Notes: generated by a model from the letters alone, not told the origin. Positions 23,622-33,829 are shown, counted from the first letter of the stretch. The stretch is 64,000 nt of DNA from Bimuria novae-zelandiae CBS 107.79 (GCA_010015655.1 ML976806.1:1-64000), one strand, 5' to 3'. Numbers and translations are program-made.

Positions 23622-23814
23622 TGTCGCGGTAAGCAGAGCTGGACAGTACGCAGGAAAATTGAAGGATTGAACTGAGGTTGTTCTATCTAGAAGCTACAGA
23701 AGGTATAGGTGCGCAGGCACAAACAACGCTAGTCCTAGACAGAAAGAAGGTAAGTCGCAACCATGTCAAGGTAGGAGCAACTATCTTGTAGAGTAAGAGC
23801 CATAAACCGTGACA
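23622..23814 (-). repeat. Copia 5' LTR (right end)
   Basis: 193 bp identical to the copy at 18327-18519, followed by the second GAGAG target-site duplication. Confidence 0.95.
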
Positions 23815-24211
23815 GAGAGTGATGTATCGTCAGAGAGTCTTTCTTGGGTTTCAAAGAATGCATTTCAGCGTTTATGCAACTAAATAAGAACTTTTGCTCA
23901 TTCTGGATGCGATGTCTACATTACTTCATGCTGTAATAGGTGCTCTATGAGCTCATTTGTCCGTCTATAATGAAGGACAACTATGACGAATTCTACATGT
24001 AAATCGTGCTACGTGATATCGTTTCGAACGACTCTTTAGTTTATCGGCGACTTCTGCTTGCAGTCCGTGTGTGTTCCAGAAAAGGTAAAGGAAACACTTT
24101 GACAGTGACTCGATCGCCGACTCGGCCGACAAATAGGCAGCGCCGAGGAAGATCTCCGACTCTGAAAATGATCATTTGTATATTTCTGTGCATATTGTGC
24201 TGCTCACAGAA
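23815..24211 (+). promoter_or_regulatory. Region upstream of aminotransferase gene
   Basis: 397 bp between the retroelement and the aminotransferase start. It carries TCGGCCGA at 24122-24129, 83 bp before the ATG, within GACTCGGCCGAC, and a further CTCCGACTC at 24156. No other gene is seen. Before the insertion this would have been the CGS-aminotransferase spacer, about 0.4 kb. Confidence 0.4.
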
Positions 24212-25877
24212 ATGACTACCATGACCGCGACCAATTCCGAATCCTTAGTCACCATAATGGAGCGTGGCAATACAGTGCAGAAGGCGGCCAAACATCCCTT
24301 GGCGGATGTGCCTGAAGGAAAGCTGGGTAGGTATTGTACCTACCCATGGCTATTTTTGTTCATGTCTGATATGTGAAAAAGAGAGCTTGAACGCATTACA
24401 GGCTGCATTCCGGCTTGATGCCAGACCTGGAAAGGCAGATCTTATGTGCGGTGTGTACCAAACTCGGGGTGGGAAATCTTATGTGTTACCCTCTGTAAAG
24501 CTTGTGAGTATTAATGATAGTCATTGCTTGAGGACATAATGGCTTATTCATTTGCAGGCACGAGAGAAATTGTTCAACGACTCCAATTGGGAGCATGAAT
24601 ATCCATCATCCCATCTCGGTGAAGCCGAGTTCCGTAACACGAGCGCTCGCTTGCTTTTCGGAGAGCAAAGCAGTGTGCTGATGGAGAACCGGTAAGCGAT
24701 CCATTTGTACGGAAGAATTATACGCTGAAACATTCTGCTTCACTTGAAAGACTCTCATCGATGCAGGCATTAGGGGCTAGTGGCGCTTGCCACATGGGTG
24801 CCAGATTTCTGAAAATGCATTACGGGCCGTACAAGTCCAATCCCGAACGCAAGGTCTACATTCCACGAGAGACGTGGGGTAAGTACTTGAAATACCCAAT
24901 CAAACTAGCTATAGGTCATTCGCTTATTGTAATTCACCGGCAGTCAATCATCCAAATGTTTTCCAAGACGTACGGTTCGACACCGCCGGGCTGCCGTACT
25001 ACAATTTCGTCACCCACAGATTTGACTTCAAGCAATTTGACGATGCCTTGAAGCAGATTCCAACCCAATCCATTATCGTACTTCAAGTATGCGGGAACAA
25101 TCCAACCGGATGTGACCCTTCACCCGACGAGTGGCAGCAGCTTGCGCATACGTTCAAAGCCATGAACCACTTCGCATTCCTCGATCTCTCTTACCCCGGC
25201 TTTGCTACTGGCAATGTGGCCGATGACTGCGCACCAATCCGACTGTTCGTCGATATCGATATCCCATTTCTCGTAGCGGTCACGTACGGCAAGTGCTTCG
25301 GACTTTACGGGGAGCGAGTAGGACATCTATGTATGCCTATGCCGACTGCAGAATCTGCGGTCCGGGCAGATCAACAAATGAAGCTTCTAGCGCGGGCCGA
25401 AACGGGGGCGCAACCACGATTTGGTGCGAAGCTCGTCTCGATTACCCTTGGAGATTCTTCCCTCAAAAAGATCTGGGAAGAGGATCTAAGAGGTCTAGCA
25501 CAAGATCTGATGGATAGACGAAAGACATTGAAGAGCGAGTTGCTGAAGCATGACACATTGCGCGACTGGAGCTTCGTGACGAATCAAACTGGCATGTTCC
25601 TGTAAGGCAATTTGCTCATCCTGTGTACCTCTGGTATATGTGCCCAAAATTGCTAACACTCAATTAAAAGCTATACCTCGTTCGATCAAAAACAAGTCAG
25701 AGATTTACGAGAGAAGTATGCTGTGTACTTGCAGGACACGGGCCGCCTTTCCATTGCGTAAGTTCTTATGCTCTCAGCCTTGATAGCCTACCAAAGCTGA
25801 CCCTACGTTCTAGTGGATTGAATGATCAGAACATTCCTCACGTTGCAAAAAGCATTACCACAATGTTGAGTGGATAG
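24212..25877 (+). CDS. Aspartate aminotransferase-like enzyme
   Basis: Predicted 435-residue fold-type I PLP transaminase related to aspartate aminotransferase. Seven exons: 24212-24330, 24386-24503, 24558-24691, 24751-24878, 24944-25601, 25671-25757, 25814-25877. The first intron (GTATTG...GAGAG) is chosen because it keeps frame and gives LNALQAAFRLD, aligning with the family. Motifs: VCGNNPTGCDPSPDEW, FLDLSYPGF (Asp for the PLP ring nitrogen, Tyr), the PLP lysine K283 in TYGKCFGLYGERVG, and GRLSIAGLN with the carboxylate-binding Arg. The loop that reads RPMYSNPP or WSNPP in true aspartate aminotransferases is RAETGAQP here, and SxAKN around the lysine has become TYGKC. It may act on a substrate other than aspartate/oxaloacetate. 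Likely supplies or consumes an amino acid of the island's pathway. Confidence 0.88.
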
Positions 25878-26132
25878 AGTGATTGTTAGTTTTATAGTCA
25901 CAAGCAGAGTCAGCTTCTAGTTTTGTACATAAAAACTAGAAGCTAATTCCGCTCGCGACGGTATAATAAATTTGTTAGCTTGGTTCATGATTCTTGATTT
26001 AGTCCATTCTTGGTCAGCTATAAGTAGCGATACATCCAAAGCATAGACCAGATTATCAATAATACTCAAGATGCGACAAACCATGCTGCCAATCATTTGT
26101 TGAGTTCTACATGTGTCTTTACAGCGTAGGCA

Positions 26133-27002
26133 CTAAGGCACAGCTGGTGGTTGCTGATTGAGCGGCTCCGCCTCAGCGAGATGAAACTTTGGAATGACCT
26201 CCGAAACCATATGAAGGCCGCTAAACCTCTCGAAATACGCCATGATTGCGGGGTGTGTCTCCTTCCAAGCTCGACCCAGTACCCACTGTAGCCCCCTGCT
26301 AATCATGATGCCAACGAAAATATCCGCGAGCGTGGGACGACTGCCTACCAGCCATTCCTTTCCTTTCAAGGCAAGCTCTAACTTGTCCAGAATAACAAGA
26401 CTTGCTTGTTTTCCCTTCTCGACAGCATCGAAATTATAAGGAGCAGGATCCTTGAAACCCGGGATGAGAGGAAGAAACCAACGTGCGAGCGTGGGGAGGA
26501 GCTCTTGATTTGCGAAGCTTACGTAGCTGAGCACAAGTGCCTCCTCAGCCAAGGTTCCGGTTGCGCCGAGGAGATGCGCCTGCGGGTCGAGTTTGGCCAG
26601 ATACTTGAGTGTTTAGTTAGCGAACGAAGCTGGCAACATATGGCAGCATAGTACATGAGCTTCTACTTACATATGCAATGGCGATTGTCTCGGTGATCTT
26701 CACTCCTGGACCTGCTATCGCTGGAATCTTTCCTTGAGACAAGGGAAAGAGCTCCAGATAGGTATCCTTGTTGATCCCCTTGCGCGGTACCACCAACGAT
26801 TGATGTAACGGGATACCCTCTGCAGCAGCCTGGGTGAAGTTAGACATGGAGGAAAGGATCTAAAAGTTGGTTGTGACTCACTACGATCTTAACGATACGC
26901 GTGCGGGGATTGTCCTAGATTACAATTGAGTAACTACGAAAACATATATCCCCATCAGGCTACACTCACATCGTAGCCATAGATAGTGAGTTGGTCGGAC
27001 AT
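26133..27002 (-). CDS. Glutathione S-transferase (eEF1B-gamma/Ure2-like)
   Basis: Predicted 231-residue cytosolic GST. Four exons: 27002-26970, 26914-26882, 26829-26671, 26603-26133, with introns of 55, 52 and 67 bp. The thioredoxin-like N-domain starts MSDQLTIYGYDDNPRTRIVKI and has VVPRKGINKDTYL and SQGKIPAIAGPG (cis-Pro loop), then KITETIAIA, the glutathione gamma-Glu site region. The helical C-domain includes ALVLSYVSFANQELLPTL and RPTLADIFVGIMISRG with the N-capping SRPTLADI box. It resembles fungal GSTs of the eEF1B-gamma-like class. In this setting it may conjugate glutathione to an electrophilic intermediate or detoxify the product. It is the first of three minus-strand genes (GST, aspartate kinase, aldolase). 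Confidence 0.88.
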
Positions 27003-27472
27003 GTTGAGTGTAGGGGGTGAGATTGAGTGACTACAACAAGCAGAGACAGGGACTGCAGTAAATTAATGGCTTTTGATGGTACGTAGGCGCAAGTATTTCT
27101 AGGGATGGTTTACTGCATAAGTCCGAAACGTAGCTCGGATGGACCGAAAAGTTGGTTAGCGCGTGATTATCAGAAATCGGCTTGTGCGCGGAGCGAGGAG
27201 ATCGTGTGTTTCATTTCATTTTACAAATTCTGCGGATTCTAAGTACTTCCATCTCTGACAGTCCTACGTAATCATAGATGACTTTACGTTCACGCTCGCC
27301 ACCCTTTCCATTGCCTTCAGAAACGGCCACTACAAGCCGTTTACCGAGTCCAGCGCGGTCGTGGCTACAGTGTGAGCCTGAGGAGCAGCGAAGAAAGCAG
27401 CGTGAAGAAGCGCCACAGATCTCTCAGCGTCCTGCTCTCGGATCACGCAAGACACAGTGATTTTGCTAGCCC
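27003..27472. promoter_or_regulatory. GST upstream region with CGG inverted repeat
   Basis: 470 bp between the GST start and the 3' end of the aspartate kinase gene. ATAAGTCCGAA (27117-27127) repeats the 11-mer of the flavoprotein/CGS promoter. TCGGATGGACCGA (27135-27147) is a perfect TCGG-N5-CCGA inverted repeat that includes CTCGGA. These fit a dimeric zinc-cluster regulator; this is inference. No additional gene is supported. Confidence 0.4.
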
Positions 27473-29041
27473 CTAGACGACATTTATTAGCAGTCGATTT
27501 GAGAGAAATACAAACTTGGTGTCGTTTATACCGTGTGCCATCATTTCAACTTTGATACGGTTTTCGCTAAGCGTGGAGAACATGCGACCAGTCACTCCAA
27601 GGGACCTCGTAGCCTGCTTTCCAACCAAGCTAATGATGGTCCTCTTGTGCAGCAATTCCACGTCCCCGTAATCTTGCAGTTGTGCTATCGCTCCTTTGAT
27701 GTCCTTTCGAACAGGTTCAAAATCGCCGTCCTCATCGCCCAATATGGATGCTTCTGAATGAACCGCCATGGAAACTTGGACCTCGCTGGTGCAAATCAGG
27801 TCAATGGATAGATTCCACTTGTCGAAAACAGCGAATATGCCAGCCAGAAAGCTATGCGCCTTCAACCGTCCCGCAGATCGGATGTTCATCAGAACAATCT
27901 TGTCTTTCGATGTAATGGCAATCGGAGCTTCGAGATCACCATCATTCATCCAATCCTGCTGATCACGAGGTGGAACACACTCGAGAGAACCGACAAGCGT
28001 GGGTGAAGATGCGGTGCTCCTCCAGTCATCGACCACCAAAGTGCCAGGAGCTTGCGGATGAAGCACATTCTTGATGCGTACGGAGACGCTCGCACGCATA
28101 GCCAAACGCATAGCCGCATAGTGAACCACTTCTGAGCCATGAAACGTCAGCTCCGAGGCCTCTTCAGAGCTGATGACGGGCAGCATTTTGGCGCTGGGTA
28201 CTTTGCTGGGATCGGCCGTGAAGATTCCCTCTACCTCTTTCCACACTTGCAGTTCTTCTGCTTGCAGACCCATGCAGATGATTGACGCACAAAAGTCGGT
28301 GTAGCCACGGCCAATTTGTGAGAGTACACCTCGATCGATGGGCCCAAAGAAGCCTGTCACAACCGGTACGGTAGCCTGGCAGCTGCGAATTCGCTTTGCC
28401 ATGAGTCTTGCGAGGCTATCGTAGAAAGAGTAATCCAGGGCGTTATTGGCGATTGATGAAGCAACCTCGCTGAGGTCGACAGCCTCAGCCGAAATGCCTC
28501 GGTCGCGTAGCGCAGTGGCGATAAAAAAGCAAGCCAGTCTTTCACCCGTACTTATGACCTTGTCCAGAATATACGACGTACCAAGCCCAATAGTCCTTGT
28601 CGCTTGGAGAAGCTCCATAACCTGATCACATCCATGTTCGATTATCTTGACCAAATCCGCAGCCAGATGAGGAGTTTTGATGTAATCGTAAGCTGCAGTG
28701 ACGTGCTCTGTGCGAATCTTCCGAATGATTATACTGGAGATGTTGAATTCGGAATCAAGGCAGTGTTTGTAGGCTTTAAGCAGGCGGTTTGTCGTCCCCT
28801 CCTTCTTGGAGGTAGTACTCAGCGCAGAACAAACAACTACGACCCTCTGGTGACGCGCGGCGGGCCTGAGATTTACGTTAACGCTCACAGCGTACCAATA
28901 TGCTTGCGCTACTAGGGACACTCACCCAATGACATTTTCAACGATGTTGAGTGGGTATTTGCCTAAGCTCGTACCGCCGAACTTTTGCACGACCCAGGAT
29001 TCGCCATCGCTCTGAGGGAATTGAATTTGAGGGATTGTCAT
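27473..29041 (-). CDS. Aspartate kinase (cluster paralogue)
   Basis: Predicted 502-residue aspartokinase, which phosphorylates the beta-carboxylate of aspartate, the first step to homoserine, methionine and threonine. Two exons (29041-28926 and 28865-27473) flank a 60-bp intron. WVVQKFGGTS at residues 16-25 is the kinase signature. VSTGERLACF, SQIGRGYTDFCASI and ELQVWKEVEGIFTADPSKV complete the catalytic domain. Two C-terminal ACT domains follow (IDLICTSEVQVSMAVHSE in the first, LGVTGRMFSTLSENRIKVEM in the second). The protein stops at LLINVV, a few residues short of fungal Hom3-type proteins as I know them. Its ACT region (NIRSAGRLKAHSFLAG) looks divergent, so altered feedback control is possible. 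Its location in a metabolic island argues for a dedicated precursor or resistance role rather than the housekeeping copy. Confidence 0.9.
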
Positions 29042-29448
29042 GACGCTCAAAGTTTATTGCTGTTACTACGACTTTCAAAAGAGAGCTGATAGTTGTCCAA
29101 GTATCCGGAGCCAGCCTTCGTCATCGCTGAACCTGGTGTGTCTAAAGAACTTCGCTTGGCAGCAGACCCACAAGCTGACGTTAGTCGAGCATGTTGCAGA
29201 CCCTCGGCTGCTTGTGGCGATAGTGATCTACGTCGGCCGAGTAGTAGCGACGGTCACATCCGACTATCTGCGCTTGGGTAATTCCATGCTTCGGAGCTAT
29301 TGTATGGCGAGGTCGCCACTGCCCCGAACACACTCCCATCTTGGTAGCTTCACCTATGAGGCTTCTCGAAAATGCACGTGTTCAAAAATTGGAAAGAGTA
29401 GTGATCATAACGCAGTAGAATTATACGTGAATTCTCCGAAATGGATCC
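29042..29448. promoter_or_regulatory. Aspartate kinase upstream region
   Basis: 407 bp between the kinase start and the aldolase 3' end. TCGGCCGA lies at 29233-29240, 192 bp upstream of the kinase ATG. TATCCGGAG (around 29101) and ATCCGACTA (around 29258) are related CGG-type sequences. No additional gene is supported. Confidence 0.4.
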
Positions 29449-30456
29449 TCAAGTTTTGATGCCGTTGACCTTGCGAACACCATTCGTCCCGTTGACCTTG
29501 TTTACCTCATTCGACCCTTGTTGCTGCAGTTCATGTGCAAAGAGAACGTTGTCCTCGAAATTCTTTGATCCGGACTTGAACACACCCGCTCCATCAGAAT
29601 GGACAATAAATGCTCTCCAACCCAGCTTTAGCCGTCGTTCCAAAATCTCGTTCGTCATGGCAAATCCCAGAACCGCAAGACCATTCGCATCTGCCGCGCG
29701 CTGGATCTTTTCTAAGGCTGCCAGAAAGACTGGTTCGTCACCATCCTGACTGCCGACCTCAAGACCCATAGAGCATCGAAGATCGCCAGCTCCGACCATC
29801 AGTGCATCAACTGGAACGCAGCGGTCAATTTCATTCACCGAGGGAGGGTATTCGCTTACTTCCGGGCACAGCTGCAATCTCCTCAACATTCTCAACTCCC
29901 TCGATATCTTCAATCTGCGCAAAGATGGCGGCGTGGTCATTCCACACATCATAGACGGTCTGTCCAGGCTTGGTGCGCGTTTGTTTCCCAAACAGTGCCA
30001 GCGGCGGATAACTACGATTACCCAAAGGAGGAAATTTCGCCAAAGATACCAGCTTTCGAGCTTGTTCGGCATTCTGTACATGCGGCTGAACTATGCCTCC
30101 AGCTCCAGCTAGCAGAACATAATTGATGAGATCCGGCATGTTTGGTGCAAGCCGTACGTAGGGAACCATGGAGCCACTGGAAGTGTATTGAATTGTCTTA
30201 ATGAGACTGGCAAGAAGAGTTGGATTCAACGGACTGTGCTCCTAGAGAGAACATTAGACTTTGTTTTGCGCCGGAATCGCTCACTTACTGCATCGAGGAA
30301 GCAAAACTGATGTGGTAATGTTGCGACGATGCGTGCAGCCTCCTCGTGAGGAATGCGACAGCTGGTGCCCCAAAGCAGCTCACCGCTCTTCAGCATAGAG
30401 CGGAAGTCCGTTGGTTGAGCCAAGTCCAAGGCGTTGTATGCTTTTGCGTCCAACAT
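29449..30456 (-). CDS. HpcH/HpaI family class II aldolase
   Basis: Predicted 303-residue aldolase of the HpcH/HpaI family, metal-dependent enzymes that join or split pyruvate (or oxaloacetate, acetyl groups) and an aldehyde or carbonyl acceptor. Three exons: 30456-30289, 30241-29860, 29810-29449, introns of 47 and 49 bp. Visible family features are LLWGTS near residue 28, FLDAEHSPLNPTLL (Glu-His of the active site), VPYVRLAP, the GGIVQPHVQNAEQA segment with the family's metal/acid region, AAIFAQIEDIEGVENVEEIAAVPG and IDALMVGAGDL. In relatives such as HpaI it makes 4-hydroxy-2-oxo acids, which an aminotransferase like the one in this island could convert to 4-hydroxy amino acids. It is the last island gene before the right-hand transposon block. 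Confidence 0.87.
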
Positions 30457-30637
30457 GATGATTTCTCTGTTGCAAACAGTGGCCTCACCAGAAAAAATTT
30501 GAAATATTCAGAGGCTGTAACGAGGTCAGTGGACGCGTGTTCGGCAGAGTCACATCTACCATACGTACGTTTAGTGTTGATGCTAGTGAACGTCGACGCC
30601 ACCAACACCCACCCATCGCTCTCGGCGTTTGCGGTCA

Positions 30638-30645
30638 TCGGCCGC
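30638..30645. promoter_or_regulatory. TCGGCCGC site upstream of aldolase gene
   Basis: One mismatch to the TCGGCCGA palindrome found upstream of other island genes, 182 bp before the aldolase start codon. The next bases again include ATCGG. Function inferred. Confidence 0.3.
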
Positions 30646-30724
30646 ATAATCGGTTCAGTTTGTCTCAAAGCTAGGGAGCGAACTAAAGGCCCTGGCGAGC
30701 GAGTCGTAATAGACTTTCACAACT

Positions 30725-33700
30725 ACGAAGCAGACAGCTTAATAAGAGAAAAGAGCTAAATACTAATTACTAACTAATTTTCTAGCTTCGCATAGGACTA
30801 CTACTTTAAGGATAACCACCTAGCACGCTTAATTATTAAATTACTTAGCACCTTTATATAGTTTATAAAAGTATAATACAATATTATAGTAAAAGTAATT
30901 AAATCCAACAACAAGATCTTCTTTATTAAGGCAGACGTTAAGAAGTAGTGCTTAGCGTAAGGTATTAAGATTAAGCCTTTAGTACTAGATACTTAAGCAT
31001 AAAATAGAGGAGCTAAACGCTTAAGGGGTGTAATTAAGGAGAAAGCGCGCGCGATGTAACTTAACTCTAACCTACCTTAGCAAATGTGGCCTAAGATTAC
31101 CTAAGCCGCAGTCTACCTATACAATCAAACGCCAAACTACGCTAATTAATAGCGATCTCCATATAAAGTGTTCTTTACAATAGTAGCCTTTCAGAACAGT
31201 ATTATCACCTAACTAAAGAAGCCTAATTAAGCTTACTTAAAAGCCTATGGCTGCAAGACCTTTACTATAACTAATAACACTAAACGTGGCAAGAGCAAGC
31301 TCTAGCGACTAGATCCTAAAGTATAGATAGGTTATTTAGTTAGCTATAAATTAACTAACATTTGGAGAATATAGATTCCCTCTCTAGCAAAGACAATCAG
31401 TACTCGCGATGTAATTTTCGACGAGGATACTATATTTTTAGGCAAAACTAAAGACCTGGTGGACAACCTTATATATAACATATTAGAAGAAATAGCGGCC
31501 TAGGTGCAATTAGTAGAGCTACCTTCTTTACCTTAATAAGAGCAAGCCACCGAGTCCTTTTTTAAGGATAAGATAATTAGTAAAGCGCTAGAGGAAGAGG
31601 TTAAAAGCGCTTTTAAGTATAATTAAGGCAAGAGAGCTAGGTACGAATATCTAACGCCTCTATTAACACCGCCACTAGTAACACTCCTTACACAACTAAT
31701 AGCAGGAGGTAATTAAGCTAGACTACCTTAAAAGTTATAAACAGGGCAGTTGTAAACAAGCGCATAGGCCGTAGCCTTTATAGCAGGCACTAAAGCTAGT
31801 AGTAATAGTAAACACAAAGGCAAGGTTCTTAATAAGGCGTAGCTTTAACAAATAATTATATTAGGCAAGAAGCCACATCGAAGCATGCTTCTAGAGCCAC
31901 CTACATGCTAAAGCAAGCTTAAAGATCACCCTCTTTATAATATGTGGAAGGAAGCAGAACGTTCCCATCTATAGAGCTATAAGGAAATAAAGTCTTAGAG
32001 CGAGGTCGTAGTAGCTCTAGTGAAGGCAGCAGGCCATTAAATCCTTAACTATATATAGGTATACACCTACAAGTTCGATAAACACTATTAACTATAAAAG
32101 TGTAAGGCAAGACTAGTAGTGCAGGGCAATTAATAGCGGCACCTAACCTCGCAAGAAACCTACGCCATAATACTTATAAGATAATCCTTTCGCATGCTTA
32201 TAGTAATTATAGCTTGGTTCGACCTAGAGCTTATCTAACATAACGTTACGAACGCGTTTGTTCACGCAAAGCTAGATAGAGAAATCTATATAAGAATGCC
32301 CCGCGGATACTCGCGAGCAGGCATAGTCCTTAAACTACATAAAGCACTATATAGACTACGCATATCTCTACTACTCTAGTAAAGAGAGTTCACATTAACG
32401 CTCCGTGATATTAGCTTTAAAACAGTGCCCCACGAGCCATGCTGCCTTATTAAGGACGGCATTATTATTTTCTTCTATGTAGATAATCTTATCATCGCCT
32501 ATTAGAAGAATCACGAGTCTGCAGCAAAAGCAGCTATTAAAAAAATAAGAACTAAATTTACCCTTACTAGTGGGAAAGACCTGCAATAGTTTTTAGGAAT
32601 TAAAATTATTAGGGACCGCTTAAACAGAAAGATCTGGCTTTTATAAGCATTATATATTAACAAAATATCGCGCCTCATCGATTACCATAAGATTCGCCAT
32701 AATACCCCGATGGGTTCAATCGAATTACTCCTAAGAATAGGACTAGCTAGTAAGAGTGAAATTAATCGATACTAGCGTAAAGTTAGATTAATTCTCTATA
32801 CTATAGTTATAACTCGACCAGATATCGCCTTTGCAAGCTCTAGATTATTACAATTCTTATCTAACCTAAGCAAAGAGCATTAAGTAGCTACTAACTAAGT
32901 TCTCCTCTATCTTGCTAATACTAAATTACTAGGTTTTTAGCTTAGGGGTGTAGATACTCTAGAAGTGGCAAGCAACGCATCCTTTACAGATAATATACTT
33001 AATCGTAAGAGTTTATAAGGATATATTATTAAGCTATTTAGCGGCCTAATTGCCTGGAAAGCAAGCAAGCAAGATATAGTTACTACATTAATAATAGAGG
33101 CCGAACTTCTAGCGCTTTTATAAGTGGCTAAGGAGGCCATCTTTACTTCACGATTACTTTAGGAGCTCTAGATCGCTATAAGTAATCACCTAATTATAAT
33201 TAACTGCGATAATTAATAAACTATTTGCCTAGTTACTAAAGAGATCGCAAAGCTGCAGACTAAGCTCCGCCATGTAGATATCCACAATTACTAGCTAAGA
33301 CAAGAAGTCACACTTAGGAAAATTAAGGTAGACTATTAACGCTTAGAGGACATGGTTGCAGATAGACTTATAAAGGCCTTACTAGTGAACAAATAGAGTA
33401 AGTTTCTAAATAAGCTAGGACTTAAAGATATATTAGACAAGATTACTAATTAAGAGGTTGCCTTGCAGGATCTATAGCAGAGGATAGAGGCCTTTAAGTT
33501 AGAATAATAGATAGATAAATAATGCGAAGGTCTAGCTTAAGGATAAGCCCAAGCTAAGGGGGTGTGTCCGATTATATGGCCTCTATCTGTTGTGGATATG
33601 AGGCTGGAGCACTCTCTCTTTTGTACTATTCTAAATAGGGCTAGCGCTGCAGCGGCACTTATTTAGAGCCTCGCACACATCTGCATTCCAGACACAGACA

Positions 33701-33789
33701 GAACACGAACATCATCAATCAATCATCACATCCATCAAATTCTCATCATTGCATTATCTCAAAGTGACAGAACACTATCAAATCTGACA
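30725..33789 (+). mobile_element. 5'-truncated, RIP-degraded Ty1/copia relic
   Basis: Plus-strand copia pol remains without a 5' LTR or gag. The integrase end is recognisable near 31080-31200 (MWPKITQAAVYLYNQTPNY then SPYKVFF). Reverse transcriptase is near 32230-32600 (KLDREIYIRMPRGYSR, then FFYVDNLII) and RNase H near 32760-33300 (TRPDIAFASSRLLQF, GLIAWKASKQ, LRHVDIHNY). Stops, largely TAG at Gln codons, break every frame. It ends in a 225-bp 3' LTR. It is a different family from the complete element at 18.3-23.8 kb but shares the same polypurine/LTR junction type. Confidence 0.85.
33565..33789 (+). repeat. 3' LTR of copia relic
   Basis: The sequence AAGGGGGTG (polypurine tract) directly precedes TGTCCGATTATATGG; the repeat ends CAAATCTGACA. 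TGTC...GACA are short inverted ends. It is GC-normal while the internal region is degraded. No second copy is present in the window. Confidence 0.7.
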
Positions 33790-33829
33790 ACTATATATAT
33801 CTATATCTAAGCGCGCTAGGAAGAATCTA

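Larger units (their letters stand above)
18327..23814 (-). mobile_element. Ty1/copia LTR retrotransposon with dead coding region
   Basis: Complete element of 5488 bp on the minus strand. LTRs of 193 bp at both ends are identical base for base, and the 5-bp duplication GAGAG flanks it (18322-18326 and 23815-23819). Coding order on the minus strand is integrase (around 21100-21600, with CDNERGFRNDLI and EPNGLIERAGG), reverse transcriptase (around 19500-20100, with LRALYGLKESPILWYNK and FIYVNDIV) and RNase H (around 19030-19400), so integrase precedes RT as in copia. The gag-pol frame is broken by many stops, mostly TAG where Gln is expected, a RIP-like signature. It cannot encode its own proteins. 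It lies in the island between the gamma-synthase and aminotransferase genes. Confidence 0.92.

Noticed and set aside
24212..24400. Apparent frameshift between exons 1 and 2 of the aminotransferase gene
   Set aside because: Using donor GTAGGT with acceptor TTACAG breaks the frame, but donor GTATTG at 24331 with acceptor GAGAG at 24385 keeps it and adds family-like residues, so the gene is intact.
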